A stretch of DNA of 64,000 nt, taken from the NCBI GenBank assembly GCA_944386555.1, contig CALXBN010000045.1, positions 1-64,000 on the forward strand, given 5' to 3'. The stretch's first letter is position 1. Every line of letters starts with the position of its first letter. Source of the stretch: an uncultured Ruthenibacterium sp. Its GTDB lineage: Bacteria > Bacillota > Clostridia > Oscillospirales > Ruminococcaceae. Under the pieces are notes generated by a model. The model made no database searches, was not told the origin of the DNA, and saw nothing but the letters and a program-made list of their open reading frames with translations. The position numbers and the translations under genes are program-made. This document shows positions 35,149 through 43,887 of the stretch, one piece after another.

Positions 35149-35631
35149 TTATACGCCGCCGCGGCCAATAGCCATGATCTCATATACCACAGTGACGCCG
35201 TTGGGCAGCACGATCTCCACATGTTCGCCGGTCTGATGGCCGATCAGCGCTGCGCCCACAGGGGATTCATCGCTGATTTTGCCGTTCATGGGGTCAGCCT
35301 CGGTGGAACCCACAATATCGTACTCCTCCACTTCGCCGTCTTCGTCCTTGATCGTCACATGGCTTCCCACGCTGACCACATCGTCGGACAGTTCGCTCTC
35401 GTCAATGACGCGGGCATGCTTGAGCATTTTCTCCAGCTCCGCAATACGGCTCTCCACGAAACCCTGTTCGTTCTTGGCCTCGTCATATTCACTGTTTTCC
35501 GACAAATCACCGTAGCCGCGGGCCACTTTGATCTTCTCGGCCACCTCTTTGCGCTTGACGGTTTTAAGGTTCTCCAGTTCCTCTTCCACGGCGCGCAGGC
35601 CGGCGTAGGTCATCACAACTTCTTTGTTCAA
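35149..35631 (-). CDS. greA: Transcription elongation factor GreA
   Basis: The 160-residue factor releases stalled RNA polymerase by stimulating transcript cleavage. The N-terminal coiled coil has the tip [18 protein letters not shown], with the acidic residues at the polymerase active site. The C-terminal FKBP-like domain follows ([34 protein letters not shown]). The start is assigned to TTG 35631 (then [11 protein letters not shown]), because AAAGGAG lies 11 bases ahead and the length then equals the family norm; the in-frame ATG further on would remove conserved N-terminal residues. Confidence 0.95.
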   Translation of the reverse strand: MNKEVVMTYAGLRAVEEELENLKTVKRKEVAEKIKVARGYGDLSENSEYDEAKNEQGFVESRIAELEKMLKHARVIDESELSDDVVSVGSHVTIKDEDGEVEEYDIVGSTEADPMNGKISDESPVGAALIGHQTGEHVEIVLPNGVTVVYEIMAIGRGGV

Positions 35632-35699
35632 TGTATCTGGTTCTCCTTTGGTACACTTTTGCCCCGCACATTGTGCACGGTGCCTGTACAATATGGCAT

Positions 35700-35728
35700 A
35701 TTATAGCGATTTTGCCGGCCTCTGTCAA
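35700..35728 (-). promoter_or_regulatory. Promoter of greA
   Basis: On the minus strand a consensus TTGACA (35723-35728), 17 bases, TATAAT (35700-35705), about 70 bases ahead of the TTG start. A short palindrome ACAGAATTCTGT lies upstream at about 35759-35770. Confidence 0.85.
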
Positions 35729-35843
35729 GTCCCGCCCAGGGGTTTCGCCCCATGGTGACAGAATTCTGTGCAAAGTGCCGGTTTTTGCGCCGGTTGTATG
35801 CACATAACGCACAAACCCGCAGCAAAACCGCAACAGCAGAACA

Positions 35844-35867
35844 GAGGCAGCCCAATCGGGCTGCCCC
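35844..35867 (-). terminator. Hairpin after the EF-G-like gene
   Basis: Stem GGCAGCCC / GGGCTGCC with loop AATC, 27 bases after the stop. On the minus strand it is followed by TCTGTTCTG, not a clean T run, so it is a weak terminator at best. Confidence 0.5.
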
Positions 35868-35893
35868 TGAACTCTATAGGATGTTAAGGCGGA

Positions 35894-37975
35894 TTACTCG
35901 TCGTCGGACACGCCGCTCATAAACTTCTTGGCTTCTTCAATCACCTTGGCTTCCAGGTTGCCGGGCAGCTGTTCATAACGGGCAAAATCAAAGGTAAAGC
36001 TGCCGCGCCCCTGGGAGACCTGGCGCAGATAAGTGGTGAAGTCCTGCATTTCGCTGACGGGCACATCGGCCTCGATCACCTGCTGGCCGTCCTCGCCGGG
36101 GTTCATGCCCAGCACGCGGCCGCGGCGCTTGGTCACCTCGCCCATGATATCGCCGGTGATGTCGCCGGGCACCGAAGCTTTCAGCGTGCCAATAGGCTCC
36201 AGCAGCACAGGGCCAGCTTCGGGCAGGGCTGCCTTGTAGGCCAGCTTGGCAGCCATTTTGAATGCCATTTCGGAGGAATCCACCGGGTGATAGCTGCCGT
36301 CCAGCAGAGTGGCCTTCAGGCCCACCACCGGGTAACCGGCCAGCACGCCGTGCTGCACGGCCTCCTGCAGGCCTTTTTCCACGGCGGGGAAGAAGTTCTT
36401 GGGCACGCTGCCGCCGAACACCTTCTCTTCAAAGACAAAATCGCCTTCATCGGTGGGCTCGAACTCGATCCACACGTCGCCGAACTGGCCATGGCCGCCG
36501 GTCTGTTTCTTGTGGCGGCCTTGGGCCTTGCACTTTTTGCGGATGGACTCCCGGTATGGGATGCGGGGCTTCTCCAGTGTGATCTCCACGCCGAACTTGT
36601 TTTTCAGCTTGGCGCAGGCCACATCCAGATGCTGCTCGCCCAAACCGCTGAGGATCTGCTGCACCGTCTCGGTATCCACACGGTAGCCCAGGGTGGGGTC
36701 CTCTTCCATCAGGCGCTGCAGTGCGCCGGACACCTTGCTTTCGTCACCCTTGTTCTTCACCTTGACGGCCATGGACAGGGTGGGCACGGGGAACACGGGC
36801 GCCGGCAGGCGCACCACGCGGCCCGGCGCGCACAGGGTATCGCCGGTTTTGGCGGCGGGCAGCTTGGTCACCGCGCCGATGTCGCCGGCAGTAATGGCGT
36901 CAGTATCCGTCTGCTTTTTCCCTTTTATGAACACCAGCTTGCCCAAACGTTCGGGCTCACCGGTACGGGCGTTCACCGCCGGGGTGTCGGCGGACAGTTT
37001 GCCGCTGATCACCTTCACATAGCTCAGTTTGCCTACGAAGGGATCGGCCACGGTTTTGAACACATAGGCGCACAGGGGTTCATCCGGGCTGCAGGCCACT
37101 TCCACCTCGTTGCCGTCGGCATCGGCAGCAGCGGCACTGGCCGCGCGGTGGGCGCTGGGCAACAGTTTCTTGATGCCCCACAGAACACTGTCCATACCGG
37201 CCAGGCTGGGCGCAGCGCCGCAGAACACCGGCGTAATGGCGCCCTCTTTGGTGCCCACGCGCACACCTTCGGTCAGCTCTTCTTCCGTGAAAGGCTCACC
37301 CTCGAAGAATTTTTCCATCAGCTCGTCGCTGGTTTCGGCCACGGCCTCGCGCATGGCCTCCAGCAGGCCCTCGGTGCGGTGGCCATAGCTGGGCACGGGC
37401 ACCTCGCGGGCTGCGCCGTCGGCGGCATAGGCATAAGCCTTTTTGGTGATCAGGTTCAGGTACACGCGGCCGCCGGCCTGTTCGATGGGCACCACCACGG
37501 GGCACACCGAGGGGCCGAAAGCCGCCTTCAGTTCTTCAAACACTTTATAAAAGTCGGCGTGTTCGGCGTCCACCTTGCTGATGTAGATCATCCGGCTTTT
37601 GCCGTTTTTCAGTGCCAGGTTATAAGCCTTCTGGGCGCCCACCGACAAGCCGCTGCGGGCCGATACGGTGATCAGCACGCTTTCGGCGGCGCGCACGCCC
37701 TCATACATGCCCACTTCAAAGTCAAACAGGCCCGGGGCGTCCAGCAGGTTGATCTTCACCCCGTCGTATTCCACGGGCGCCACGGCCAATGCCAGGGAGG
37801 CATGGCGCTTGGCCTCTTCGGGGTCAAAATCGCACACGGTATTGCCGTCCTCCACGCGGCCCAGGCGGTCCGTCCCCTTGGTCAAGTACAGCAGCGCCTC
37901 GGCCAGCGTGGTTTTGCCGCTGCCGGCATGGCCTGCAATCAGGACGTTGCGGATGTGATCGCTTGCATATTTCAT
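35894..37975 (-). CDS. EF-G-like translational GTPase (FusA2 type)
   Basis: The 693-residue protein has the full EF-G domain order: a GTPase with P-loop GHAGSGKTT (15-23), then domains II-V, including the domain IV motif KQTGGHGQFGDVWIE and the C-terminal GRVLGMNPGEDGQQVIEADVPVSEM. Three G-motif departures are visible. DTPGH is DAPGL (79-83), so the GTP-hydrolysis His is replaced; NKxD is SKVD (133-136); switch I is shortened. This is the pattern of the Clostridial EF-G paralogue class, not of the main translocase. Probable ribosome-associated GTPase with altered hydrolysis. Monocistronic. Confidence 0.9.
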   Translation of the reverse strand: MKYASDHIRNVLIAGHAGSGKTTLAEALLYLTKGTDRLGRVEDGNTVCDFDPEEAKRHASLALAVAPVEYDGVKINLLDAPGLFDFEVGMYEGVRAAESVLITVSARSGLSVGAQKAYNLALKNGKSRMIYISKVDAEHADFYKVFEELKAAFGPSVCPVVVPIEQAGGRVYLNLITKKAYAYAADGAAREVPVPSYGHRTEGLLEAMREAVAETSDELMEKFFEGEPFTEEELTEGVRVGTKEGAITPVFCGAAPSLAGMDSVLWGIKKLLPSAHRAASAAAADADGNEVEVACSPDEPLCAYVFKTVADPFVGKLSYVKVISGKLSADTPAVNARTGEPERLGKLVFIKGKKQTDTDAITAGDIGAVTKLPAAKTGDTLCAPGRVVRLPAPVFPVPTLSMAVKVKNKGDESKVSGALQRLMEEDPTLGYRVDTETVQQILSGLGEQHLDVACAKLKNKFGVEITLEKPRIPYRESIRKKCKAQGRHKKQTGGHGQFGDVWIEFEPTDEGDFVFEEKVFGGSVPKNFFPAVEKGLQEAVQHGVLAGYPVVGLKATLLDGSYHPVDSSEMAFKMAAKLAYKAALPEAGPVLLEPIGTLKASVPGDITGDIMGEVTKRRGRVLGMNPGEDGQQVIEADVPVSEMQDFTTYLRQVSQGRGSFTFDFARYEQLPGNLEAKVIEEAKKFMSGVSDDE

Positions 37976-38152
37976 AGTGTTAACCCTTCTTCCCTGCCGG
38001 CAATGGGTGAATGAGCCGGCAAACTATACAAAAATTTTAACACATTTCACGGATAATTAAAAGAACCTGCCAGACGTTTTTTGTCGTTGCCGGTGTACAA
38101 CTTTCGCGCCTGCCATTGTGCAAAATGACGAAAACAGCCCGTGGTTTTTGCG

Positions 38153-38191
38153 CAAAAAACCGGAGAAGCGCACCGCAGCGCGCCCCTCCGG
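38153..38191 (-). terminator. Terminator of the large glycan gene run
   Basis: On the minus strand a long stem starts CCGGAG at 38191, closes CTCCGG at about 38160, and is followed by six T. It lies 22 bases beyond the last ThrE gene and closes the minus-strand series. Confidence 0.88.
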
Positions 38192-38213
38192 AAGAAGTGT
38201 TCCATTTTCAATT

Positions 38214-38663
38214 TCAGCCAGGCCGGTGTTCCAGGCGGCGGAACAGGCCGCGCGGCAGCGACAGCACCGCCAGGATCCCCAGCGCGATGACTACGGCGAT
38301 TTTCAGCGTCTCCACGCCTTTGGCCAGGCAGGCGTCATTGTCACCCATGATAAAATAATACACCGTATAATAGATGCCCGCCCCGGGTACCAGGGGGAAA
38401 ATGCCCGCCGTAATGTAGACCACGGAAGGGCACCGGCACACCACCGACAGGATGCGGGTGAGCAGGGCCAGCGCCAGGGCCCCGAAAAATGAGCCCAGCA
38501 CCACCGACGCCCCCAGCTGCACCGACAGCCAGTACACGCCCCAACCGGCCATACCCGTGGCGCCGCAGGCCACATACTGGCGCTTGGGCGCATGGAACAG
38601 GATGGAGAAGGCAAGCGTGGCCACAAAGGACACAGTGCATTGGATCAGGAACTGCACGATCAC
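38214..38663 (-). CDS. ThrE_2 subunit of a split threonine/serine exporter-like protein
   Basis: The 149-residue membrane protein has about four spans (LIQCTVSFVATLAFSILFHAP, GWGVYWLSVQLGASVV, SVVYITAGIFPLVPGAGIYYTVYYFI, LKIAVVIALGILAVL). The PLVPGAGIYYT motif is diagnostic of the ThrE_2 family. It starts at a GTG overlapping the stop of the preceding ThrE half (GTGA). The two halves together equal one full-length ThrE exporter. Substrate probably amino acids, unproven. Confidence 0.85.
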   Translation of the reverse strand: MIVQFLIQCTVSFVATLAFSILFHAPKRQYVACGATGMAGWGVYWLSVQLGASVVLGSFFGALALALLTRILSVVCRCPSVVYITAGIFPLVPGAGIYYTVYYFIMGDNDACLAKGVETLKIAVVIALGILAVLSLPRGLFRRLEHRPG

Positions 38664-39478
38664 ACCATCACCCCCGGAATCCAGCTGCTGACAGTGAGCA
38701 CGAAGCCCACGCCGCAGGCGATGGCCGCCCCCACCAGCACGGCGTCCACCGCGCGGATCATGCCCGAAAGATAATCGCCTCCGGCGGCATCCCGGATACC
38801 AGTGGTGAGGGCAATGCCGGGCACCAGGGGGATGATGCCGCCGATGATGATGGCGTCCAGGCTGCAGGCCACGCCCAGCGCGGTGAGGGCCTGGGCGCAC
38901 AACAGGCTGACCAAAGCTACCAGCCCCGCACACAGCAGGTTGGCCACGAATTTACCCACCTCGCTGCGCTCCAGGGCAATGCGCGCGGGCTCCAGCGCCA
39001 GGCCTGCGCAGAACGCAGCCCCTGCGTCCACCGGCGTTCCGCCGAACAGATAGGCAAAGGCCGCCGTGCCCACGGCACAGGCCAGCAGGCGCACCAGGGC
39101 AGGCTTCTGCGGCATGGCGCGGATTGCGTCCAGCCGGCGGAAAGCTTCCTCCAGCGGCACGGCGCCCGCGGCGATCTCACGGCTGAGCTCATTGACCGCC
39201 ATGATGCGCCCCATGTGCGTGGATGCCTGGGGCAAAAAGCGCAGGGTCGTGCCCAGCTGGCCGCCGCCGTCCACCGAAACGAACAGCCCGTTGGTCAGCA
39301 CATAGGCATGAAAATGTTCTTCCCCGTAGGCCCGGGCAATGCGTTCCATCGTGTCCTGCACGCGGAATATCTCGCCGCCGTTCTCCAGCAAAGTCTGCCC
39401 CGCGCACAGCGCCAGGCGCAGAACGGCCGCCGGGCGCGCATCCCCGGCCGGGGATGCGCCCATGCCGCCCGCGGTCAC
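38660..39478 (-). CDS. ThrE subunit of a split threonine/serine exporter-like protein
   Basis: The 272-residue protein has the cytosolic ThrE domain (LLENGGEIFRVQDTMERIARAYG, VSVDGGG) and about five spans ending in IIGGIIPLVPGIALTTGIRD, the family signature. The start is taken as GTG 39478, overlapping the GNAT stop as GTGA with GGGAGGA close upstream; ATG 39463 is an alternative. Translationally coupled to both neighbours. Confidence 0.87.
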   Translation of the reverse strand: MTAGGMGASPAGDARPAAVLRLALCAGQTLLENGGEIFRVQDTMERIARAYGEEHFHAYVLTNGLFVSVDGGGQLGTTLRFLPQASTHMGRIMAVNELSREIAAGAVPLEEAFRRLDAIRAMPQKPALVRLLACAVGTAAFAYLFGGTPVDAGAAFCAGLALEPARIALERSEVGKFVANLLCAGLVALVSLLCAQALTALGVACSLDAIIIGGIIPLVPGIALTTGIRDAAGGDYLSGMIRAVDAVLVGAAIACGVGFVLTVSSWIPGVMV

Positions 39479-40269
39479 AGTTCCTCCCGCAGGCACTGGC
39501 GCCAGCCCGGAGGCACCAGGCTTTTGAACGCACAGTACACCGGCGCCTCCTGCCCCGCAAAGCCTGCCCTGCCGAACAGGCGCAGGGCATCGGCATCATC
39601 GGGGTCGCAGTCCAGGAAGATATCCGCGTAGTTCTGCTGTTCGGCCCGGGCCCATGCCAGGGCGGCCAGCAGCGCCGCTGCACCGCAGCCGATGCGGCGG
39701 CTGCCCTCGGCCGTATACAGCAGCTGGATGCAGAATGCGTCCGCATAGCCCAGCCCCACGCACAGGGACACCGGTTGCCCGTCCTGCAGGGCCACAAAGG
39801 CCCGGGCGCCCCGGGCCAGCTGGCGGTTCAGCACTTTCAACACATAGTCCTGCCCGCCGGCGTAGGCCGTCGGCAGCGCCGCGGCAGCACCTGCCAGGGG
39901 CGCCGACAGCATTTGGACAGGACACCGGCGGGCCAGCAGCAGAGGCGAGACCTTGCCCTGCCAGTGCATGCGCACCGCCGGCCGGGTGCTGAGCACGTAG
40001 CCCGCTTTGATCAGCGCGCCCCGGGCCTGGGCCGGCGGTACGCTGTCGGCGGGAAACATGAACTTGGGCACACAGCGGGTGCCCGCATAGTAGGCTTCCA
40101 CCGCCTCGATGCTGGCCGGCGCTTCTTCCAGCTTTTTCAGCACCGCATAGTTGGATGCGCCTGAAGCCTGGTTTTCCTTATCCCGAAAAGCCCGCCAGGC
40201 AGGCGTCTCGGCATACTCCAGGTACTTTTTCGGCGCATGAATATCAAATTTCTCACTGGCTGTCAGCAT
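39475..40269 (-). CDS. GNAT-fold acetyltransferase family protein
   Basis: The 264-residue protein has a C-terminal GNAT domain (AFVALQDGQPVSLCVGLGY, CIQLLYTAEGSRRIGCGAAALLAALAWARA, DIFLDCDPDDADALRLFGRAGF) and an N-terminal part that may be a degenerate second GNAT. It is not recognisable as the LegH acetyltransferase. ATG 40269 follows AAGGAAGG. It is separated by 105 bases from the LegF gene, so it and the ThrE pair may be read on or have their own promoter. Substrate unknown. Confidence 0.7.
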   Translation of the reverse strand: MLTASEKFDIHAPKKYLEYAETPAWRAFRDKENQASGASNYAVLKKLEEAPASIEAVEAYYAGTRCVPKFMFPADSVPPAQARGALIKAGYVLSTRPAVRMHWQGKVSPLLLARRCPVQMLSAPLAGAAAALPTAYAGGQDYVLKVLNRQLARGARAFVALQDGQPVSLCVGLGYADAFCIQLLYTAEGSRRIGCGAAALLAALAWARAEQQNYADIFLDCDPDDADALRLFGRAGFAGQEAPVYCAFKSLVPPGWRQCLREEL

Positions 40270-40374
40270 TGCGTCTGTATTCCTTCCTTCTCTCACAAAC
40301 CTTTCCGCGGGCTGCGGCCGTGCGGGTTTTCCGCAAACGCCGCTTCGCAGGCGTACTGCGCGGGGCGCGGGCAC

Positions 40375-41136
40375 TCAGCGGCGCACGGCTGCGCGCACCT
40401 GGCCGAAAGCCGGGTCGGCAGCGTACAGATGGCGGGCGCTGGCCTCCATCAGCAGATAGACCTCCCCGGAGTCGATGTCGATGATGCCCGTGTCGAACAT
40501 CTGATACATGCCGCAGGTGCCGTCCCACAGGAACCCCGTCTGATTTTCCAGCAAAAAGCTGCGCTTGAACACATAGATCGAGGCGTTCAGGTCAAACACC
40601 GGCGGGGTCTGCTGGCGGGCGGTGAAGTGGTGGTCGATCACCCGCCGGGCATAGCCGTCCACCAGCTGTGCCTGGTTCATATAGGGCGTGCGCCGGGCCG
40701 GGCACACGCTGAACACCACATCGCACTCCGGCTGGGCCAGCGCCTGGGCCCAGGCGCCGCTGACATCCTGCACCCGCCGCAAAGGGCTGGTGATGTCCAG
40801 GTCGATCAAATGGCCGTACATGCGGCCGGTGCGGGCCTCCATCTCCCGCAGGCTGTGCTGGAACACCCGCATTTTGGGCACGATATCGCCGCACAGCTCT
40901 TCGGGGCGGCGCACCACCGTTACCTCCGGATACTTGGCTGTCACCGCGTCAATCAGCAGCTGGGAATCGGTGTTCAGGCAGAGATCCACGTGCAGCTCCG
41001 GGTGCTGGCCGATAAACAGCTCGGCTGCGGCCAGGCTGTAGTGAGACAGCGGCAGGCCGTCGAAGATTTTCAGGTTTTTGTTCTTGAACCCCTTGCTGCC
41101 GGCCCGGCCGCAAATGGTAATCAACACGTTTTCCAT
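40375..41136 (-). CDS. legF: CMP-nonulosonate cytidylyltransferase (LegF/NeuA-like)
   Basis: The 253-residue enzyme activates the nonulosonic acid with CTP. The N terminus has the mononucleotide-binding motif ICGRAGSKGFKNKNL (usually ARGGSKG; here GRAGSKG), followed by PLSHYSLAAAELF, PEVTVVRRPEELCGD, LIDLDITSPLRRVQDV (metal site) and NASIYVFKRSFLL. Length fits CMP-sialate/legionaminate synthetases. The start abuts the stop of the acyltransferase gene. Being in a LegBCGIX cluster, its substrate is probably legionaminic acid or a derivative. Confidence 0.88.
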   Translation of the reverse strand: MENVLITICGRAGSKGFKNKNLKIFDGLPLSHYSLAAAELFIGQHPELHVDLCLNTDSQLLIDAVTAKYPEVTVVRRPEELCGDIVPKMRVFQHSLREMEARTGRMYGHLIDLDITSPLRRVQDVSGAWAQALAQPECDVVFSVCPARRTPYMNQAQLVDGYARRVIDHHFTARQQTPPVFDLNASIYVFKRSFLLENQTGFLWDGTCGMYQMFDTGIIDIDSGEVYLLMEASARHLYAADPAFGQVRAAVRR

Positions 41137-42180
41137 TCAAAGTTGCTCCTCTCTTTGCCGGTGCACCCGGCCGCGCACCGTAGCTATCAGATGATCGCTG
41201 CACACCTTCAGCGCCACACCGAACCCCAGGCTGGCCGCCAGCGTGACCGCCAGGAACAGGCTGCCGCGCCAAATGTAGAACGGGCCGGGGATATGAGCGG
41301 CCAGCTCGTTCAGCAGTATATGGTGCACAAGAATCACTGCGAAAGAATAACGCGCCAGCCATGTGACAGCTCGGCACAGCGGCCCATAGCGCCGGATAAT
41401 CGGGCCCAAAGCCCGCAGCACAACCAGCAGGCACACACCGGTGAGCGTGTACGGCAGGGGCCCAGGCAAATGCAACGGCACCAAAAACATCACCGCAAAC
41501 CCCATGCCGGCAGCCACCACAGCAGGCCAGCGCCGGAAAACCGGCCAGCGCTCCAGGCAAAAGCCCAGCAGGAAGGTGGTAATGCAGACGACCAGATTGC
41601 GGTTGCGCGAAATTTGAAGCGGATACCAAAACAGCAGCGCTATATATGCCGCAACGGCGAGTGCCATCGTAAGCAGCGGATGTTTGCGAAAGCACCAGCA
41701 TAATACAGGGAACAGCAGATACAGCAGCACGATGGCCCCAAAGAACCACTCGCCCACCAGCCCATAGCCGGTAACCCGGTAAGCCAAGTAGCTATCCATA
41801 CCTATCAGCGTCAGCAACATCTTGGCCGGATGGCCGCCCCACAGCAAATTGCCCGATTTACATACCCGCATAAAGTAGGCAGCAAGCCATGCGATATAAA
41901 AAATCGGAAATAAGCTGAGCCACCGCTTTTTGAAAAAAGCCCACCAGTTTTTGCAACGGCTGTCGTTGCGCCACAGCACAGCGCCGGACAGGACCAGGAA
42001 CATGGCTACAGCCGCCAGAGACATCTCGCCATTGGCGTAATAAAGCCCATAGTTGATGTAGCCATCTTCGCCGCGAGCCTGCAGGGCCAGGCTGTAATGG
42101 CCCAGCACCACCAGCAGCGTAGCCACTACGCGCACCAAGTCCAGGCCCACGTCCCTCTCTTTTTTTACAGATGCTCCCAT
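41137..42180 (-). CDS. Acyltransferase 3 family membrane O-acyltransferase
   Basis: The 347-residue protein has ten predicted spans. It opens with DLVRVVATLLVVLGHYSL (the acyltransferase-3 His), has FFKKRWLSLFPIFYIAW (basic RxxR-like stretch) and GLVGEWFFGAIVLLYLLFPVLCW, and closes with YSFAVILVHHILL. It would O-acetylate a sugar at the membrane, most simply the nonulosonic acid or the glycan of this cluster. It lies one base after the dehydrogenase stop and directly before legF. Confidence 0.87.
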   Translation of the reverse strand: MGASVKKERDVGLDLVRVVATLLVVLGHYSLALQARGEDGYINYGLYYANGEMSLAAVAMFLVLSGAVLWRNDSRCKNWWAFFKKRWLSLFPIFYIAWLAAYFMRVCKSGNLLWGGHPAKMLLTLIGMDSYLAYRVTGYGLVGEWFFGAIVLLYLLFPVLCWCFRKHPLLTMALAVAAYIALLFWYPLQISRNRNLVVCITTFLLGFCLERWPVFRRWPAVVAAGMGFAVMFLVPLHLPGPLPYTLTGVCLLVVLRALGPIIRRYGPLCRAVTWLARYSFAVILVHHILLNELAAHIPGPFYIWRGSLFLAVTLAASLGFGVALKVCSDHLIATVRGRVHRQREEQL

Positions 42181-42181
42181 T

Positions 42182-43117
42182 TCACATCTCCCCCAGTGTC
42201 AGCTTCAGTACGGTCAGGGCCTGTTCCGGGGGGTTCAGGCTCTCCGCAGCGGCGTCGTCCAGGGCGTAATGCAGGAAGTAGTCCATCTCCCGCTCGTAAC
42301 GGCGATTGACGGGTTCTTCGTAATGCTCCTGCGTTCCGTCGGGCAGGGTGAGGATGCCCGCGCCGAAATCGGCGGTGAGGGTGCCGTCGGCGCAGAACAG
42401 CTCGATGGTGCGCCGGTAGGTGCGTCCGAAGTAGTCCAGATGCACTTCACCCAGCATTCTGGGCCAGCGGGCAATGTACACTGACAAATCGTCGGAATCA
42501 AGCTCCAAATCGCTGTAAGTGCCCTTGAAATTGCAGATCTGCGCAGGCGCGCCGAACAGCTCCACCAGATAGTCCCACTCGTGGATCAGGTCAATGGTGA
42601 CGCCGCCGCCCATGTCCCGATGGGCCGAGTAGACCGTGCGGTAGTCCACACCGGGGCGCCATTCCGGCAGATAAGACGAACAGATCACACGGGCGCAATA
42701 GGGCCGCAGTCCGTCCCGGCCCAGGCGCTGTTTCAGGGCCAGCATGGTCCCGCACCAGCGCATGGGCGCGGCCACATAGGCTTTCTGGCCGGGGGCCAGG
42801 CAGTCGGCCAGGGCGTAGGCCGTGTGCTCAAAAAGGGGTTTTTCAATGAACAAGGCCCCCACCCTGCCCCGCAAAGCGCACAAGGTCTCAAAATGCAGGC
42901 TGGTGGGGTTGGTGATAAACGCCGCATCCCAAACCTCCCCGTCGGGCAGGGTGCGGAACTGGCCATCCAGCAGGGCTGCCGTCTGGGCCGGCAGGGGCCT
43001 GCCGGAGGAACGCAGCGCCCACACCTTCAGCGGCAGGCCCATGGCCCCGGCGGCGGCCCGCAGGTTTTTCAAATGGCGGGTACCTATGGAACCCAGACCG
43101 GTGAACAGCACTTTCAC
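42182..43117 (-). CDS. Gfo/Idh/MocA-family oxidoreductase
   Basis: The 311-residue protein has an N-terminal Rossmann fold (VLFTGLGSIGTRHLKNL) and the family catalytic-site motif GALFIEKPLFEH (EKP). GGGVTIDLIHEWDYLVELFG supplies the substrate-site Asp/His. It uses NAD(P) to oxidise or reduce a sugar or sugar-nucleotide. It overlaps the SUFU gene by 4 bases. In this context it could modify a nonulosonate precursor; not proven. Confidence 0.85.
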   Translation of the reverse strand: MKVLFTGLGSIGTRHLKNLRAAAGAMGLPLKVWALRSSGRPLPAQTAALLDGQFRTLPDGEVWDAAFITNPTSLHFETLCALRGRVGALFIEKPLFEHTAYALADCLAPGQKAYVAAPMRWCGTMLALKQRLGRDGLRPYCARVICSSYLPEWRPGVDYRTVYSAHRDMGGGVTIDLIHEWDYLVELFGAPAQICNFKGTYSDLELDSDDLSVYIARWPRMLGEVHLDYFGRTYRRTIELFCADGTLTADFGAGILTLPDGTQEHYEEPVNRRYEREMDYFLHYALDDAAAESLNPPEQALTVLKLTLGEM

Positions 43118-43887
43118 GGCCGCGCCTCCTTTCGGGGTGAGGTGTTCGGGCGGGCGGGATCGGCCAGGAAGCCCCGGCCGCCCTCCTGCAGGCGCAGGTC
43201 TGCCTCCAGGGTCTCGGCGCCCCGGCGCAGTTTCACATCCATCTCTTCGGGATATACAGGCACGGCCAGGTACAGCATCACCTGGCCGCCGTCCCGGGTG
43301 GGCACGGGCATCACGCAGCGCGGGCCATTGCCCTCATCGGGCAGGAACAGCACCACGCCGGTAAATCCCGTGCCGGCAATGGGCCGGGCCGGGTTCCCGT
43401 TGGGAACCGAGTGGCCCGCCCCCAGCCAGGTACGGTAGAGATGGGGCATCCGCGCCAGGGCCTTCAGAATGCGGATAGGCCAATACACTTCCTCCGGCCC
43501 GTCGGAAGAAAGGCCCTGCAGGGGAAAACTGCCGGGCAGGTACATCATCACCTCGGCCCTGCGCAGATAATCGTACTGCCGGGCATGCTCCAGGTTTTCC
43601 AGCGTCATCGGCAGGCTGGACATGCCGGTGGTATACAGCACCCAGTAGGGTTCGGCCGGAATGGGCGCCATAGCGTACACATCCACATGGATATCCGGGC
43701 TGGCCAGTTCGTGCCAAACGGTGGTTTCGCGGCCGGGGAAAGCCTGTTCCATCCAGGCGGTGATCTCCGGGCCGTAGTCCCGGGCGCCGGCGGTGTCAAC
43801 GGGCACCGGGTCCGCATGGTGCAGCACCGGGCCATCGGCGGGATATGCGGCCTCGGCATCCCGCCGCTTTTTCAGAAAGTCAAACAT
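43114..43887 (-). CDS. Suppressor-of-fused (SUFU) domain protein
   Basis: The 257-residue protein matches bacterial SUFU domains: TTVWHELASPDIHVDVYAM, then PIPAEPYWVLYTTGMSSLPMTL, AEVMMYLPGSF, WPIRILKALARMPHLYRTWLGAGHSVPNG and a closing TGVVLF and YLAVPVYPEEM. SUFU domains in bacteria occur mostly as immunity proteins against polymorphic toxins or next to secretion genes. ATG 43887 follows CAGGAGGACG and overlaps the upstream stop by 8 bases; it overlaps the next gene by 4 bases. So it is firmly embedded in the glycan operon, which is unusual. Its partner is not evident. Confidence 0.85.
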   Translation of the reverse strand: MFDFLKKRRDAEAAYPADGPVLHHADPVPVDTAGARDYGPEITAWMEQAFPGRETTVWHELASPDIHVDVYAMAPIPAEPYWVLYTTGMSSLPMTLENLEHARQYDYLRRAEVMMYLPGSFPLQGLSSDGPEEVYWPIRILKALARMPHLYRTWLGAGHSVPNGNPARPIAGTGFTGVVLFLPDEGNGPRCVMPVPTRDGGQVMLYLAVPVYPEEMDVKLRRGAETLEADLRLQEGGRGFLADPARPNTSPRKEARP

